The notes below the pieces were generated by a model. The model had not been told where the DNA came from. It was given only the letters and a program-made list of their open reading frames with translations, and ran no database searches. The position numbers were made by a program, and so were the translations under genes. A DNA stretch of 64,000 bases, from the NCBI RefSeq assembly GCF_014397005.1, contig NZ_JACGWS010000002.1, positions 1 through 64,000 of the forward strand, written 5' to 3'. This document shows, one piece after another, positions 8,801-19,700 of the stretch (its first letter is position 1; the number at the start of each line of letters is the position of its first letter). Source of the stretch: Kordia aestuariivivens (GTDB lineage: Bacteria > Bacteroidota > Bacteroidia > Flavobacteriales > Flavobacteriaceae).

Positions 8801-10685
8801 TAGCTGTTAATAGCGCATTACTATGTGCGACAAATTGTGTCAAACTAAAACAAGCTGAATTATCATCTTGTACACGAATAAATAAGGTTTGTTGATTGAT
8901 ATCAGTGTTTGTGAAAGCTGTGATATCTGGAATTGGATTTGCGCCAGTTGTTGCATCATCAGATGAGGTATGAACGGTTACAGTAACTCCCGTCAATCCC
9001 ATCGTAATTTCATTGATAATGTCTGTTAAATCGAATGTGGCAAAACCATCATGATCTGGATCACACGCATCTACTAAGTTTCTGTTTGGTATATTTAATA
9101 CAGGCGTTGTGCTTACATTTACCAATAGTGTAGTTGTTATTTCACATCCTGTTTGTGTATTTACAACTCTAACAAATACGGTATCATTTGGTGTTGTATT
9201 TATAAAGTTATTTATAATTGGATTGATATTATTATCAGCATCACTTTGTGTAAAATGATAGGTAACTCCCAAAATGGGATTCATTGCTGTAATTTCATCA
9301 GTACGAACGCTTAAATCAACAGAAGCAACTCCGTCGTCGTCACAGATATCAAAAGGAGTTGGATTTGTAATCGTTGGTAACGGATTTACCACCAAGTTAA
9401 AACTTGTAAACGCCAAGCAACCATTGTCAATATCTAAAACACGTACAAAAACTTCTTGTGGTGATGTTGTATTTTGAATTGTATTTGGAAATGCATTTGT
9501 ATTATCGTTTGCATCATTTTGTGTTGGATGATACGTTATGGTATAGTTTGCAGGCGGAACAGTTCCTAATATTTCTCCTTGTTTGATGGGCAAGTTGAAA
9601 CTTTCTATTCCATCTTGAGAAATATCATCGCAGAGTTCAAAGTCGGTTATTGGTCCGGCAGATTGTGCAGAGTTTAAGGTAACTTCAACAGTATCTTCAA
9701 TAACACAAGTTCCTGTGCCGATCGGAATTGTAATTTCTACTCTATATATTCCCGTAAGGATAGCATCGTGTGTATCTGCATTACTTCCCGGAATGGTTAC
9801 TCCGTTTCTAAACCATTCATACGTTGCTAACGGATTTTGAATGTCTGCGTTTAGTAAATAAGAGTCTGCACAAGTTTCTACATCTGGACCTAAATCAACC
9901 GTAGCATTAAAACTGTTTCCTTGGATAAAAATAGCAGAATCTGCATTTTGATCCGTTCCATCCGCAATTATTAATTTAATATGATATTGTTGATTAGGAA
10001 TGATACTTGCTGTTGCCGTTAATACTGTAGTTCGTCCATTGTAGTTGGTGTCGCCTAAATTATATCCTTCAAAATATTGTTCATTTTCAGCAGGGCAGAA
10101 GCCCACAATTTCATCGTGAATTACACTCGTACTTACAGGAATGTTTGTTCCTGGTACCACGGCAATATTCGTATAAGGCGCAGTACTTCCTGCTTCTCTG
10201 ATTAAAAAAGCAAAACTATCTGAAAATCGACATGGAAAATCTGCAAAGTATTCTTCGGAAGCTAATAAGTAATTAAAACTGATTTGATTGGTAGCAGCAA
10301 TAAAATCGAATTCTATCGAAGTTGCATTCAGCGTATTACTTACGCCCAAAGCCATTTCAATATCTGGATCCGTTCCCCAAGCTGTTGTTCCTCTGTTTAA
10401 AGGTGCAGTATTTATAGGTGTTCCGGCATCAGAAGCACGACCGGAAGTTAGTACCAAACCATTTGCAAAAGGAAACCCAGAGGCAGCCTGATCAAAATAG
10501 GCGAAACTTGCAAAGCCGTCAATATTTCCATTTACGGAAGATGACACATTTGAAATTTCTACACATCCTTGGGCTAATTGCGCTACAAGTTGATCTAATG
10601 TAAATGATTCGTTCGTTGTTACTTGCTGTGCGGAAACTATTTGGTAAGCGCATAGCGTAAAAAGTATCAAAAAAACTTTTTTCAT
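5862..10685 (-). CDS. Giant secreted repeat protein, choice-of-anchor L N-terminus and type B T9SS C-terminus
   Basis: A 1607-residue surface or secreted protein. An N-terminal signal peptide ends near AYQIVSAQ (about 20). A choice-of-anchor L domain follows at about 25-260 (FANGLVLTSGRASDAG, LLASEEYF), then an Ig-like segment. Eleven units of about 94 residues run from about 340 to 1380, each with a CDD...DG start, an FDLT strand, a YH...DA turn, a FVRVEN strand, a TGC Cys and a final NPLP-like linker. The end is a gliding-motility-associated C-terminal domain (TPNGDGFNDTW, IFDRYGKL, GWDGTYRG) that sends it through T9SS. The paired Cys of each repeat suggest disulfides. The role is probably adhesive, by inference only. 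Confidence 0.9.
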   Translation of the reverse strand: MKKVFLILFTLCAYQIVSAQQVTTNESFTLDQLVAQLAQGCVEISNVSSSVNGNIDGFASFAYFDQAASGFPFANGLVLTSGRASDAGTPINTAPLNRGTTAWGTDPDIEMALGVSNTLNATSIEFDFIAATNQISFNYLLASEEYFADFPCRFSDSFAFLIREAGSTAPYTNIAVVPGTNIPVSTSVIHDEIVGFCPAENEQYFEGYNLGDTNYNGRTTVLTATASIIPNQQYHIKLIIADGTDQNADSAIFIQGNSFNATVDLGPDVETCADSYLLNADIQNPLATYEWFRNGVTIPGSNADTHDAILTGIYRVEITIPIGTGTCVIEDTVEVTLNSAQSAGPITDFELCDDISQDGIESFNLPIKQGEILGTVPPANYTITYHPTQNDANDNTNAFPNTIQNTTSPQEVFVRVLDIDNGCLAFTSFNLVVNPLPTITNPTPFDICDDDGVASVDLSVRTDEITAMNPILGVTYHFTQSDADNNINPIINNFINTTPNDTVFVRVVNTQTGCEITTTLLVNVSTTPVLNIPNRNLVDACDPDHDGFATFDLTDIINEITMGLTGVTVTVHTSSDDATTGANPIPDITAFTNTDINQQTLFIRVQDDNSACFSLTQFVAHSNALLTATNIRDVNRCDDPSNDGFFDFNFQTIFNSIQNNLTYVNIVFYLNENDRTNQVNAIDITTPFTNTSNPQEIFITLTDDVGCEDQDSFNLVVNPNVMAPNIGTLTYCDSNDDEIVGIDLTTFTPTIQGANTTYNVFYFATLLDANSFSNSITDPYINTSDPQEIFFRYNNPATGCTDISSFFIDILPAPTVTQPSTILICDDDTDGIADVDVTVSQPEIIPDLTNISISYHASAGGAFSNTDIIPDPTAYNTATTSAFVRVENATTNCFTVVELPIIVNIIPAVIATDIYQLCETDTDQTENFIMQTRDVEILNGQTDMTVLYYPTAQDALDKTNEIDKTLPFANQTNPQTIHVRIENDTDPDCFAVSSFVIQVSPAPLYNEPTDIFVCDDVTNDGIDTFDITATEAEIRAGIPQNLTISFHLSFDDADTNLNPIGTTFTNVTNPQAIYARISNDSNCITVVDFEVNVIQVPESNPAPDVTVCDVDYDGQVVFDLTEAEFDILNIRQDNVVISYHETQQDADDGTNTIPDPTNYTNTNNPQPIFVRLFNTISGCYVVIPFTLHVNLPPLLNNVTQATFCEAEQPGTVDLRQIDDIIIDDPTGVSLLYYNSAADADADINALPDIYTYMTNPETIFIRAENDDTGCYIVANIDININPNPIANPVSDMEACISDNSNSTQVFNLSQQTATVLGTQNPALFTVSYHVSIEDAENDVSPLPTSYSAFDGQIIHVRIENNTTGCFATTDFTTIIFPLPEIDLPEDITLCLNDLPLTVTAGSAIGNSYLWSTGATTASIDITSIGTYDVTVTSAFGCSQTDSFTVNESELATIVEIDVVNFSDNNTITVTATGNGDYLYALDGGTPQVSNIFEFVGPGYHTVTVSDINGCGEVSAEAVVVDYIGFVTPNGDGFNDTWHIIGIETLPNSIVYIFDRYGKLIKTLRAGDRGWDGTYRGRKLPSSDYWFLAEIKDGPDAFELKGHFTLKR

Positions 10686-10770
10686 AGGAATGGGGTTAAG
10701 TCGTACGGCTATTATGACACGATTTTAGTTGGGCAAACTAGCATCCTGTTGTTTCATAATCAATTATGGA

Positions 10771-10778
10771 CAAATATA
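10771..10778 (-). promoter_or_regulatory. -7 element of the 1607-residue protein gene
   Basis: Minus-strand TATATTTG fits TAnnTTTG and lies about 85 bases upstream of the start codon. It would give a leader of about 80 bases. This is a motif match only. Confidence 0.4.
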
Positions 10779-10889
10779 TACATAATTTAACGCTTCTGAA
10801 ACTATTTTTATTGCTAACGACTTGTTTTATAATTAGCTACTTAATGTTTCTAAAATACAGAAAATCAATTATATTACGGTAAAATTCAT

Positions 10890-13016
10890 TTAATTATTCT
10901 GTAAATATACCCAACCTGTATAGGTTTGTTCAAGCAATAAAGGACTTACTAAGGTATTTTCATCATTTAAGTACAATACATAAAAATATGTTCCTGCGGG
11001 CATTTTTTTATTTCTTGGCGTGCCTCTATTTGCATATCCGTTCCAACGAGAAGTGTTTTTGTTGCCTTCAAATATAAGTGTGCCATATCGGTTGTAAATA
11101 TGAATTTTATGATTTGGATGTGCTTCTAGATTTAAAATATTAAAAACATCATTTTTACCATCTCCGTTTGGAGATAAACCATTCGGAATATAAATTTCAC
11201 AATCATCCACGCTCAAGTCAAAAGAAGTCGATGCTATGCAACCATTTATATTTTCAACCGTAACATAAATTGTTTGCGGATTCGAAGTATTATCGTATGC
11301 AGTTGGCGTTGTGATTTCATCTTGAAACGTTCCGTCTGAATTTTCGGTTTCGTAATAGGTAATTATAGTCGTTGGACTTGAATTTATAGTAGATTCGTGT
11401 AAAGTCAAATCAAAAGTCACGAATTCTGTATCATTCAGTTTACAAGCGATTAAATTATCAGGTTCATTGGCTTCAGGACTTTCCAAAAGGATCAAATTAA
11501 AATCTCCAATAGAATCACATAACGTACTACTATTAGTCACTTTAATATAAATTTCTGTTGGATAATTTGCATTGCTGTATGAAGTAGGATTTGTAATGAC
11601 ATCTGTATTGTTTGAAGCATCTAGAAAGGTTTCGTAGTATGCAAAAGTGAAAAATGGATCACTGAAAAGAGCTTCTTGTATTGTTAAATCGAATATGAGA
11701 TTCTCGTCGTTATCGCACAATTCTAAATTTGGTAATACAGGAATCACAGGTGAAGTTGGAAGTGTAATAAGTTGCAATGCGTCATTATTATCTTCGTTGA
11801 TTTCATCGACAGTTCCTGTGCCAGTTCCATCATCATCAACTACAATCGTAAGGTTGAAAGTATTCGGAATTGTTGCCGGAATTGTAACTGTTATATTTTG
11901 CTGAATGCTTCCACCAATTGGAAGTGCTATTTGCGTGGCAGCAGTAGCAATCAAAATTCCATCTGTATAAAAAGCAATCGGCGTATTTTGAGGTAGGGCA
12001 GCAGTACTATTAGTGTTTGAAATGGTATATGTAATGTCTAAATCTCTGGAATCACACACCGAATTAACTTGATCAATTGTAACCGTTGCATCAGGAAGTT
12101 GACTGTTGAGTACGGTAATTATGTTATTAATCATCACAAAATCTTGACCAGAAGTCAATGAAATCGTGGCTTGTGTATCTCCAATGGCGATATAATTTTG
12201 AATGCTATACACATCAATATCCATATTATATAAATTGGTAGCACCTGTAAAACTATTCGTGCCGTTGAATGCATTGTTTGCTGGATTCAGCGGAAGGTTT
12301 TCTATAATATTCCCATTAATACGTAACGATTCATTCACGCTCAACGCTGCATCGCCTTCCCAAGCAATAAAGCCAATTTTTGCGCCCATATTATCAAAAA
12401 CGCTGAGGTTTTCCAGTGTAATTTCTAACATATCAGGCACACTTTCCAAGCCATCATACACGTTGAGTTGATTCAGCGGAAGCGAAGGATCTTCATAAAT
12501 AACCGTAATTGCCCAACCGCCAAAGTTGGTGCCTGTCGGACAATAGGGTGTAATTACAGACGTCAAATCAAATTCACTTACCGTATACAAACCATTTCCT
12601 GTAGCTTGTACAATCGTTGTTACATCAGCAAATGCTGCAAAAAACGTTCGATTCCCTGTCAACGCATCACTAAAAGTTCGATCTGCTGAAACAGGAATTC
12701 CGTTTAACTCAATATTAAAATCACCATCATCTGATCCTGCCCAATACAAATAAGCAGCCACCATCGTTTGATTTGTATTTAAAAATAAGCTTGCGCTAGA
12801 AGATGTATTGATTGTGCAAATACCACCTGGACCGTTTTCAGTCGTATTGAGTGTGTTTCCAAGTGCTGTGTAATCGTACCGACCGTTGAATTGTTGGAAC
12901 AACGTAATATCTTGTGCAGTCGCTTTAAATGTGTTTAAAAAACAACCTAAAGAAAGTAAAATAGCGATATACGTTCGTTTGTCCACACAGATTTGATTAA
13001 TTCTTGAAAGTAACAA
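10890..13016 (-). CDS. Secreted protein with CARDB-like domain, two shared repeats and type B T9SS C-terminus
   Basis: A 708-residue protein. The N-terminus carries a hydrophobic stretch ending ATAQ (about 35), a late signal peptide. Next is a large beta domain with LYWAGSDDGDFNIELNG near residue 90, of the kind found in flavobacterial surface proteins. A CARDB-like segment follows (about 310-410, DVTYTISN-like strands and DEINEDNND), then two copies of the roughly 95-residue repeat used in both neighbouring giant proteins. The C-terminal sorting domain starts GLSPNGDGKNDVF and has IYNRYGTLIFEG. An in-frame start nearer the signal peptide is possible. Its ligand is unknown. Confidence 0.85.
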   Translation of the reverse strand: MLLSRINQICVDKRTYIAILLSLGCFLNTFKATAQDITLFQQFNGRYDYTALGNTLNTTENGPGGICTINTSSSASLFLNTNQTMVAAYLYWAGSDDGDFNIELNGIPVSADRTFSDALTGNRTFFAAFADVTTIVQATGNGLYTVSEFDLTSVITPYCPTGTNFGGWAITVIYEDPSLPLNQLNVYDGLESVPDMLEITLENLSVFDNMGAKIGFIAWEGDAALSVNESLRINGNIIENLPLNPANNAFNGTNSFTGATNLYNMDIDVYSIQNYIAIGDTQATISLTSGQDFVMINNIITVLNSQLPDATVTIDQVNSVCDSRDLDITYTISNTNSTAALPQNTPIAFYTDGILIATAATQIALPIGGSIQQNITVTIPATIPNTFNLTIVVDDDGTGTGTVDEINEDNNDALQLITLPTSPVIPVLPNLELCDNDENLIFDLTIQEALFSDPFFTFAYYETFLDASNNTDVITNPTSYSNANYPTEIYIKVTNSSTLCDSIGDFNLILLESPEANEPDNLIACKLNDTEFVTFDLTLHESTINSSPTTIITYYETENSDGTFQDEITTPTAYDNTSNPQTIYVTVENINGCIASTSFDLSVDDCEIYIPNGLSPNGDGKNDVFNILNLEAHPNHKIHIYNRYGTLIFEGNKNTSRWNGYANRGTPRNKKMPAGTYFYVLYLNDENTLVSPLLLEQTYTGWVYLQNN

Positions 13017-13109
13017 ATTCTCACATCATAAAAAAACGATCAAGGAAGTTTTGACAGTTTATCTTGAAGAAATAGGAGTGAGGACTCCTTAAAAAAACGA
13101 TTTAGAAAA

Positions 13110-13151
13110 GATAGAATTATAGACCGCACTTTTATACTTAAAAATTCTATC
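13110..13151. repeat. Inverted repeat, 9-base arms
   Basis: GATAGAATT at 13110-13118 is matched by its exact complement at 13143-13151, with a 24-base spacer. It could be a weak hairpin or a protein-binding dyad near the ATCAAGA cluster. Confidence 0.4.
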
Positions 13152-13166
13152 TAGATCTATTGTAGA

Positions 13167-13246
13167 TTTTATCAAGATAAAATATTTTTTTGTCTTGATG
13201 TTTTGGTCAAAGTATCAAGACATTTTTTTATTTTATCAAGATAAAA
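13167..13246. promoter_or_regulatory. Cluster of four ATCAAGA sites, two as 16-base palindromes
   Basis: Two identical copies of the palindrome TTTTATCAAGATAAAA lie at 13167-13182 and 13231-13246, 64 bases apart. Between them GTCTTGAT (13192-13199) and ATCAAGAC (13214-13221) form an inverted pair. All four contain the core ATCAAGA. The symmetry and regular placement between divergent genes look like an operator array, but a pure hairpin or replication-related structure is not excluded. Confidence 0.45.
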
Positions 13247-13479
13247 TTTAGCACTTCTCAAAGTCTAGTGTTTATAGGGTTTGCGGGATGTGGTTGGAAT
13301 TGTGGTTTTGATGTACTAATTTCTATGGTTTTTAGATTATAAAATTGATCAATTGTGGTTTTCCGTATTGATTGTAATTTAATATAGGGTAGTTTTGAAG
13401 GCAGTAAGAACTAAACTATTTATAAAGATTGGTTTTGCTAAATAAAAATTCAATTAAACAATTAATAAAAACGAAAATC

Positions 13480-13608
13480 ATGGCACTTAAACCGGGACCA
13501 AAAAGAATTGCAAAATCAACAGGAAAACCAGATAGACGTGCTCGAGATAATAAAGATACGCCTGGAAATACACCGTCTTTGAAGCCGCCAAAACGAAAAA
13601 AAAAGTAA
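13480..13608 (+). CDS. Small basic protein, 42 residues
   Basis: A short ORF encoding a 42-residue, strongly basic, Pro-rich peptide beginning MALKPGPKRIAKSTGKPDRR and ending in a run of Lys. It is preceded by an AT-rich leader and uses an ATG followed by good codons. It has no hydrophobic segment and no Cys, and is likely disordered. Peptides of this composition often bind nucleic acid, but no function can be assigned. It is one of very few plus-strand genes in the first 29 kb and stands opposite the ATCAAGA array. Confidence 0.6.
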   Translation: MALKPGPKRIAKSTGKPDRRARDNKDTPGNTPSLKPPKRKKK

Positions 13609-13736
13609 GGTTAAAAAAGTTTTCTCTACGCTAGCACTCATTTCTAATGTTTGTTTAATATATTGATCTTAAACTTTTTTGGTTGCAAAAAAGTAATTAA
13701 TGCCTTGAAAGCAGTAACAAACACTAACTCCATAAA

Positions 13737-13768
13737 AAAACCCGAAGAATGTAGATTCTTCGGGTTTT
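13737..13768 (-). terminator. Rho-independent terminator of the 2234-residue protein gene
   Basis: The stem pairs AAAACCCGAAGAAT with ATTCTTCGGGTTTT around a 4-base loop. On the minus strand it is followed by a run of seven T. It lies 27 bases past the stop of the giant gene and could also end the plus-strand small gene. Confidence 0.85.
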
Positions 13769-13794
13769 AGTATGTTTTATTTTTTCTGTTTAAT

Positions 13795-16700
13795 CTATCT
13801 CTTCAATGTAAAATGATTGATAAACTCTTTTGGATTTCCATCAAATGGATCTACATATTCTACTCTAAACCAGTAATCTGCTGATGGCATTGGCGTTCCG
13901 TTGTAGGTTCCATCCCAACCTTGTCCTGCAGGACTGATCTGTTTGAGTAACTTTCCATAACGATCAAAGATGTAAATCTTCGCTGCTGGCTGATTCTGTA
14001 ATCCGATGATATTCCATGTTGGATTAAACGCATCACCGTTTGGTGTGAAGAATTCCATAAAGTCTATCAGTCCAAAAGTCCGTACCAGTTCTCCACAACC
14101 ATTGGTATCTCTCACCGTAATGGTGTGCTGTCCTGGTTGTAAATCGAAGAACTCTCCTGTGGTTTGCCACTGTCCATCATCCAATTGATATTCATAGTTC
14201 CCTGAACCTCCTGTTGCCGTTGCCACCACATTGTGTGTGTCTGAAAACGCGGGTGTGGTTACTGCAATATCAAGCGTGCTTGGCGCTGAAGATGCGGTAT
14301 AAGTTACACTATCATCCGAGAAACAATTCGTTGGATTGTTCTGATCGGTAACTATAACCGTATACGTTCCTGCTTGATCTACTGTCACTGTTGCACTGGT
14401 TTCAGTTCCACTTGGCGTGGTCCACTGATAGGTGAATCCTGCGCCAAAGTCTACACCGATTACTCGTGGGTCTAAGGCTTGTCCTGTAGTTGCATCCACA
14501 CATAAGATATCATCTTCTGGTAAGCTAAACACAGGCAATGGATTGACTTGTAAATTCACTAAGATCGGATCTGAAAGACAACCTGTAATGGTTTGTCGAA
14601 CGCGTGCAAACAAAGTCTGCGGATTCGATGTGTTCATATACGTTGTTGTGTTTGCAATCGCATTGCTATCTGCATCAGCATCTGCGGCTGTTTCATAGTA
14701 TGATACTGCCATATCTGCTTGTCCATTTATAATAGTAACATCAAGTGAAGTTAAATCAAATACGGCTGTATCTTGATCTGCCTCATTTGTTGCACATTCC
14801 TGATATGTTGGTGGTGCTGTCGCTGTTGGAATTGGTTCTACACTGAGTTCTAAACTTGCAATGTTATTGGTGTTCACACATCCAGTAATGGTATTCTCCA
14901 CACGGATAAAGACCGTTTGTGGATCGATGGTGTTTTCAAAACCATTCACAAGTGCATTGGTGTTTGCAAGTGCATCAGCCACTGTTGGATGATAGGTTAC
15001 GGTAAAGTTCGCTACATCTTGTGGTGGCGTTAGTAAATCTAGTGAAGCAGTTACCACATCCCAATCAAATTGTCCGGTATTGTCATTGTCATATTCACAG
15101 AATACATAGGTAAATGCGATATCTGTAAGTACTGGCAGTGGATGTACTATTACTGGCAATTCTACAATCTTGTAACAAGGCAGCATGTTGCTATCTATTT
15201 GTACATCACTCTCCACACGTACATAGATAATTACTTGTCCGTTTGTATTGGCGTTTGCCATGTCTACATTGTGCATCGTTGGATCTACAATTGGATTGAT
15301 GTCATCTGCAGCATCCATCTCCGTAGTATGGTAACTAACGGTCACATTACTTTCATTGTCTACAATCTCTGCTTCTGATTGTGTCAGATCAAAGATGAGC
15401 ATTCCATTGGTTGCATCTCCATCACTATCATCATCACAGGCCTCTAATATTGTTGGCGTTGTGTTTGGTGTTGGGATTGGAAGTACGCGGAGTGTCATGG
15501 TGATATCAGTGGTACATCCTGCGGCATTGGCTGCGCGGATATACAACACTTGTGGATTGCTTGTGTTTTGATACGCTGTTGGATCTGCAATTGGCGTATT
15601 ACTGTTTAAGTCTGCTAGACTTGCGTAATAGGTGAGTGTTAAACTGGTATTTCCTCCAGTGATCTCTATGTATTTATCGGTAAGATCAAAGGTGCTAATC
15701 TCATCACTTTCATCACCACTCTCCAGATCATCACAAAGCGCAAATGGAGTCGGTTGTACCAGTACTGGCGGTCCCACTACGATGATATCAAAGCTTCCAA
15801 TGGCATAACAAGCTGTGGCATTGTCTTCTAAACGTACCCAAATCGTTTGTTGATTGATGGTGATGTTGATATAATCGGTAAGGTTTACTATTGGTGATAG
15901 ATCATCAATGGCATCTTGTTCTGTCTCGTGATAGGTAAGCGTGTAATCACTTGGTGTTTGTGTACCATAGATTTCCATCTGCGTCTGAGTCAAATCAAAC
16001 ATGGTAAAGCCATCTAAGTTTGCTGCTTCATCACATTCTTCTAGGTCTGTAATGTTTAGTGGCAATACTGGAATTGGAATCACATTTAGTTGTAATGGAG
16101 TTACGGTGAAACATCCTGTAACGGTATTGGTTGCCAGTACATAGATGGTTTGTGTATCCATCATAATGTTATTGTATGGACTTGCAAGCGGGTTTAAGTT
16201 ATTGGTTGCATCCGCCTGTGTTTCGTGAAAACTGTAGACTACATCTGGTTCATTGTTGATAATGTCGTTTATAAGCGCATCTAAATCAAAAGCGGTAAAG
16301 CCATCATTGTCATCATCACATACTTCTGCGTCGAGTATTCCGCTTGGATTCAGTGTTGGACTTGGCAATGGATTTACTCTGATGTCAAAAGTAATGGTGT
16401 TTTCACAGCCTGTGGTATCATTGGTAGCCAATACAAAGATGGTTTGTACACCAATCTCTACATTGCTGTACATTGTTGGATCGCCAATTGGCGTATCACT
16501 TGCTAGATCAGCAGCGTTTGCATAGTACTGTAAACTAATCCCTGGAACATTGTTGAGTAATTGTTCTGCAAGGCTTGTAAGGTTAAACACTTCGATTCCA
16601 TCGTTTAAAGAAACAGCATCACAGGTGTCGAGTCCTGGTAATTGTGTCAGCACTGGAAGTTCGTTTACAATCAGCGTTAAGTTTGTAATACTAAAACAAC

Positions 16701-19700
16701 CTGTTGCCTGATCTTCTACACGCACCCAAATTACTTGTGGACTTGGTGGAATGTTACTGTAAGCATTTATATTGTTGATTTCTCCTGCTATCAATCCAGC
16801 GATTGCATTTACTTCAGTGTTATAGTAGCGAACCGTATGTGTGGTTGGATCTTCTCCGTTTAGAATTTCTACTTCACTTTGAGTGAGATCGAATTGTGCA
16901 ATCCCATCCGCCGTGATATCATCACATTCAGCCAAACTTACCGCATCAAGTGCAGCAATCTCAGGGGAATCAAAGACGATTAAGGCTAAAGAAACCACAT
17001 TGAAACATCCCGTAAGGACATTTTCCACACGCACATAAATCGTTTGATTGTAGGCGTTGATATTGGTATAGGTATCTGCAAGTGGATTTACATCATTGTC
17101 AGCATCTTCTGGAGTTTCGTGATAGGTAACCGTCACTTGTCCCGGAATTAAACCGCCAGTGATTTGATTTTCCGTGCTACGAATGTTAAAGATTCCGAAT
17201 CCGTCGTTGTCTGTATCACAGTATTCTAAGGGTGTTGCTGGGAAAGCCGCAGGTGCTTCACTCACAATGATATCAAAGTTCGTCACACTAAAACAACCTG
17301 TGGTGCCATTTTCAACTCTAACATATATTGTTTGTGGAGTACTTGTATTTGTGTATGGACTAGCAAGTGGATTTGTGTTGTTATCTGCATCAACCTGACT
17401 TGTATAGTATTGAACAGATACACCTGTGAGTGTTCCAATGATTTCAGCTGATTTTATATTTAAGTCAATTTGTGTAATTCCATCAAAAGGCGTTTCATCA
17501 CAAACATTTAAGTCCGTTGGCATGATGATCGCAGGGTTTTCATTGATTACCAAGTCAAAGTTCATCGTTGTGTTTACACAACCTGTTATCGTATTTGTAG
17601 CGCGCACAAATATCGTTCTAGAGAAGGTTGTATACGGACTTGGAATTACTCCTGTATTAGCTTCTGCTTCCGCTAACGATTCGTGATACGTGACACTAAT
17701 ATTTGCTTGTCCGCTAATTATTTCAGTATCTTTTGTAGTCAGATCGAATGTGAATTGATTCGCAATATCACTACATACCACATAATCTGTGATTGTATTT
17801 TGATCTGGTAAAGGGTTTACCGTTAGCGTAATGTGTTCTCCTAGTCCTAAACACGCATTGTTTACATCACTATCAACACGAACGACAATGTTTTGAGCAT
17901 TTGGCGAAGCATCATTTCTGTGGTTGCTAATGTCAGGAATTGCATTTGCTTCTGCTAATGCATCTGCAAAGTTTTCATAGTACGTAATTGTTAAGTTTTG
18001 ACCTGCTGGGAATAATGCATTGATTTGCGCTTCCGCTGAACTGAAATCAAACGTTGCTATTCCATTGGTGTTGTCATTGTCTATTAATTCATCATCACAC
18101 ACTTCATACGTAAGTTGAAACGTATTTGGTATTTGCGTTGTGGTTACTATTAAATTTACTTCCCCAGTTCTGAAACAACCATTTACTGTTTCAATTCTAA
18201 CAAACACTTGTCCGCCATTTGCACTATTGTATGCAGTATCATTTGGAATTGGGTTCGTTGAATTTTGTGCATCTGTTAAGCTTGTGTAGTATGTGAATGT
18301 TTCGTTAGCTGCGTCAGCAGAGAGTAAAGCGTTTGCTTCTGTTAGATTGAAATCTGACAATCCATCTGTGTCATCATCACATTGACTTAATGCTACTGGC
18401 TGCATGATTACTGGAAGCGGATTTACAACTACATTGAACGTAACAGTACTGTAACATTCAGGATTGTCTGCATTTTCAATACGCGCTGTTATTGGGTTTC
18501 CGCCAAAAGTTGTATTTATGTATGTTGTTGGTAATACATTCATTGAATCATCTGCGTCTAACTGATTTGCATAGTATGAAACATTGAATTGCATAGCATC
18601 TTGTGTTTGTAAAACTTGGATGTCAAGCGTAGAAAGATCAAATGTTGAAAAACCATTCGTATCATCGCCATCTAAAGTATCATCACATACTTCGTAGTCT
18701 ATTACTGGATTGGCAGTTGGTTGATCGAACACATCAAAATCAAAAGAAATTACAGCATTACAATCTGTATTATCATTGTTTTCAATACGAATAAAAATTG
18801 TCTCTAAGGTATATGCTATTTGATTTGTATATGGACTCGCTAATACGTTCATATTCATGTCAGCATCAGCTTGACTCGAATGATAGGTTACAGTAAACAA
18901 CATTGGATCTTGCGTTCCTAAAACGTTTGCTGTTACCGCATCTAAATCTAAGCCCCATAATCCGTCATTGTTATTATCACAAATTAATTCATCATCCACA
19001 GGGTTTGCAACAGGTAATGTAAATATGGAAACCGTTGCCTGTCCTATTAATGGACATTCTCCATTGTTCTGCTCAATTCTCACTTCATATAGTCCTGCAT
19101 CTGCAAGCGTAACATTCGTTAAGTTTAACTGAAAAGTAGTTGTCGTTAATGGGTTTCCTTCAAACATCCACGTATAGGTTGCTCCGGGAATATCATCAGC
19201 CATCAACGTATAATTTTGTGTCGTACACAAAGATAAATCCGTACTTGAAACTCCGTTACGAATAATGTCAACAGGCGTGGCAAATAGTGATTGAATGAAA
19301 GGTGGAAGTCCAATTCGTGAAAGATTGGTATTTGTGTTGGTAATGTCTAATAATACTCCACTTTGATTATAAACTACGGCAGCACCAGTAGCTTCTGGAT
19401 TTTCAATAACACCTAAAAAACGTCCTGTTGAACCGATATTGCTAAAATCGAGTAAAGCTCTGTAAATTCTTCCATCAATTCCTACTTGAATTGCACCGGC
19501 AGAAAATATAGCTGAGTTGTTAACCGTAAATTGTGAAGCTGGAATGTTAGCAGCCAATAAATCGTATTGTAAAAGTAAACTGTTTCCTGTTCCGCTATTT
19601 CCAAGTCCTACAGTTGCATATAATTTTGTTCCTTCTGGAGAAAACTCTACACCATACGGTGCATCTCCATCATATAATTCTAGTTCGTTCGTTACGATTC

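Larger units (their letters stand above)
13017..13479. other. 463-base divergent intergenic region with clustered palindromes
   Basis: There is no gene here. It separates the minus-strand 708-residue secreted protein from the plus-strand 42-residue protein. It holds an inverted repeat (13110-13118 with 13143-13151) and four ATCAAGA cores in 80 bases (listed separately). The right half, 13260-13440, shows nothing beyond AT-rich sequence. The placement between divergent starts suggests regulatory DNA. Confidence 0.5.
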
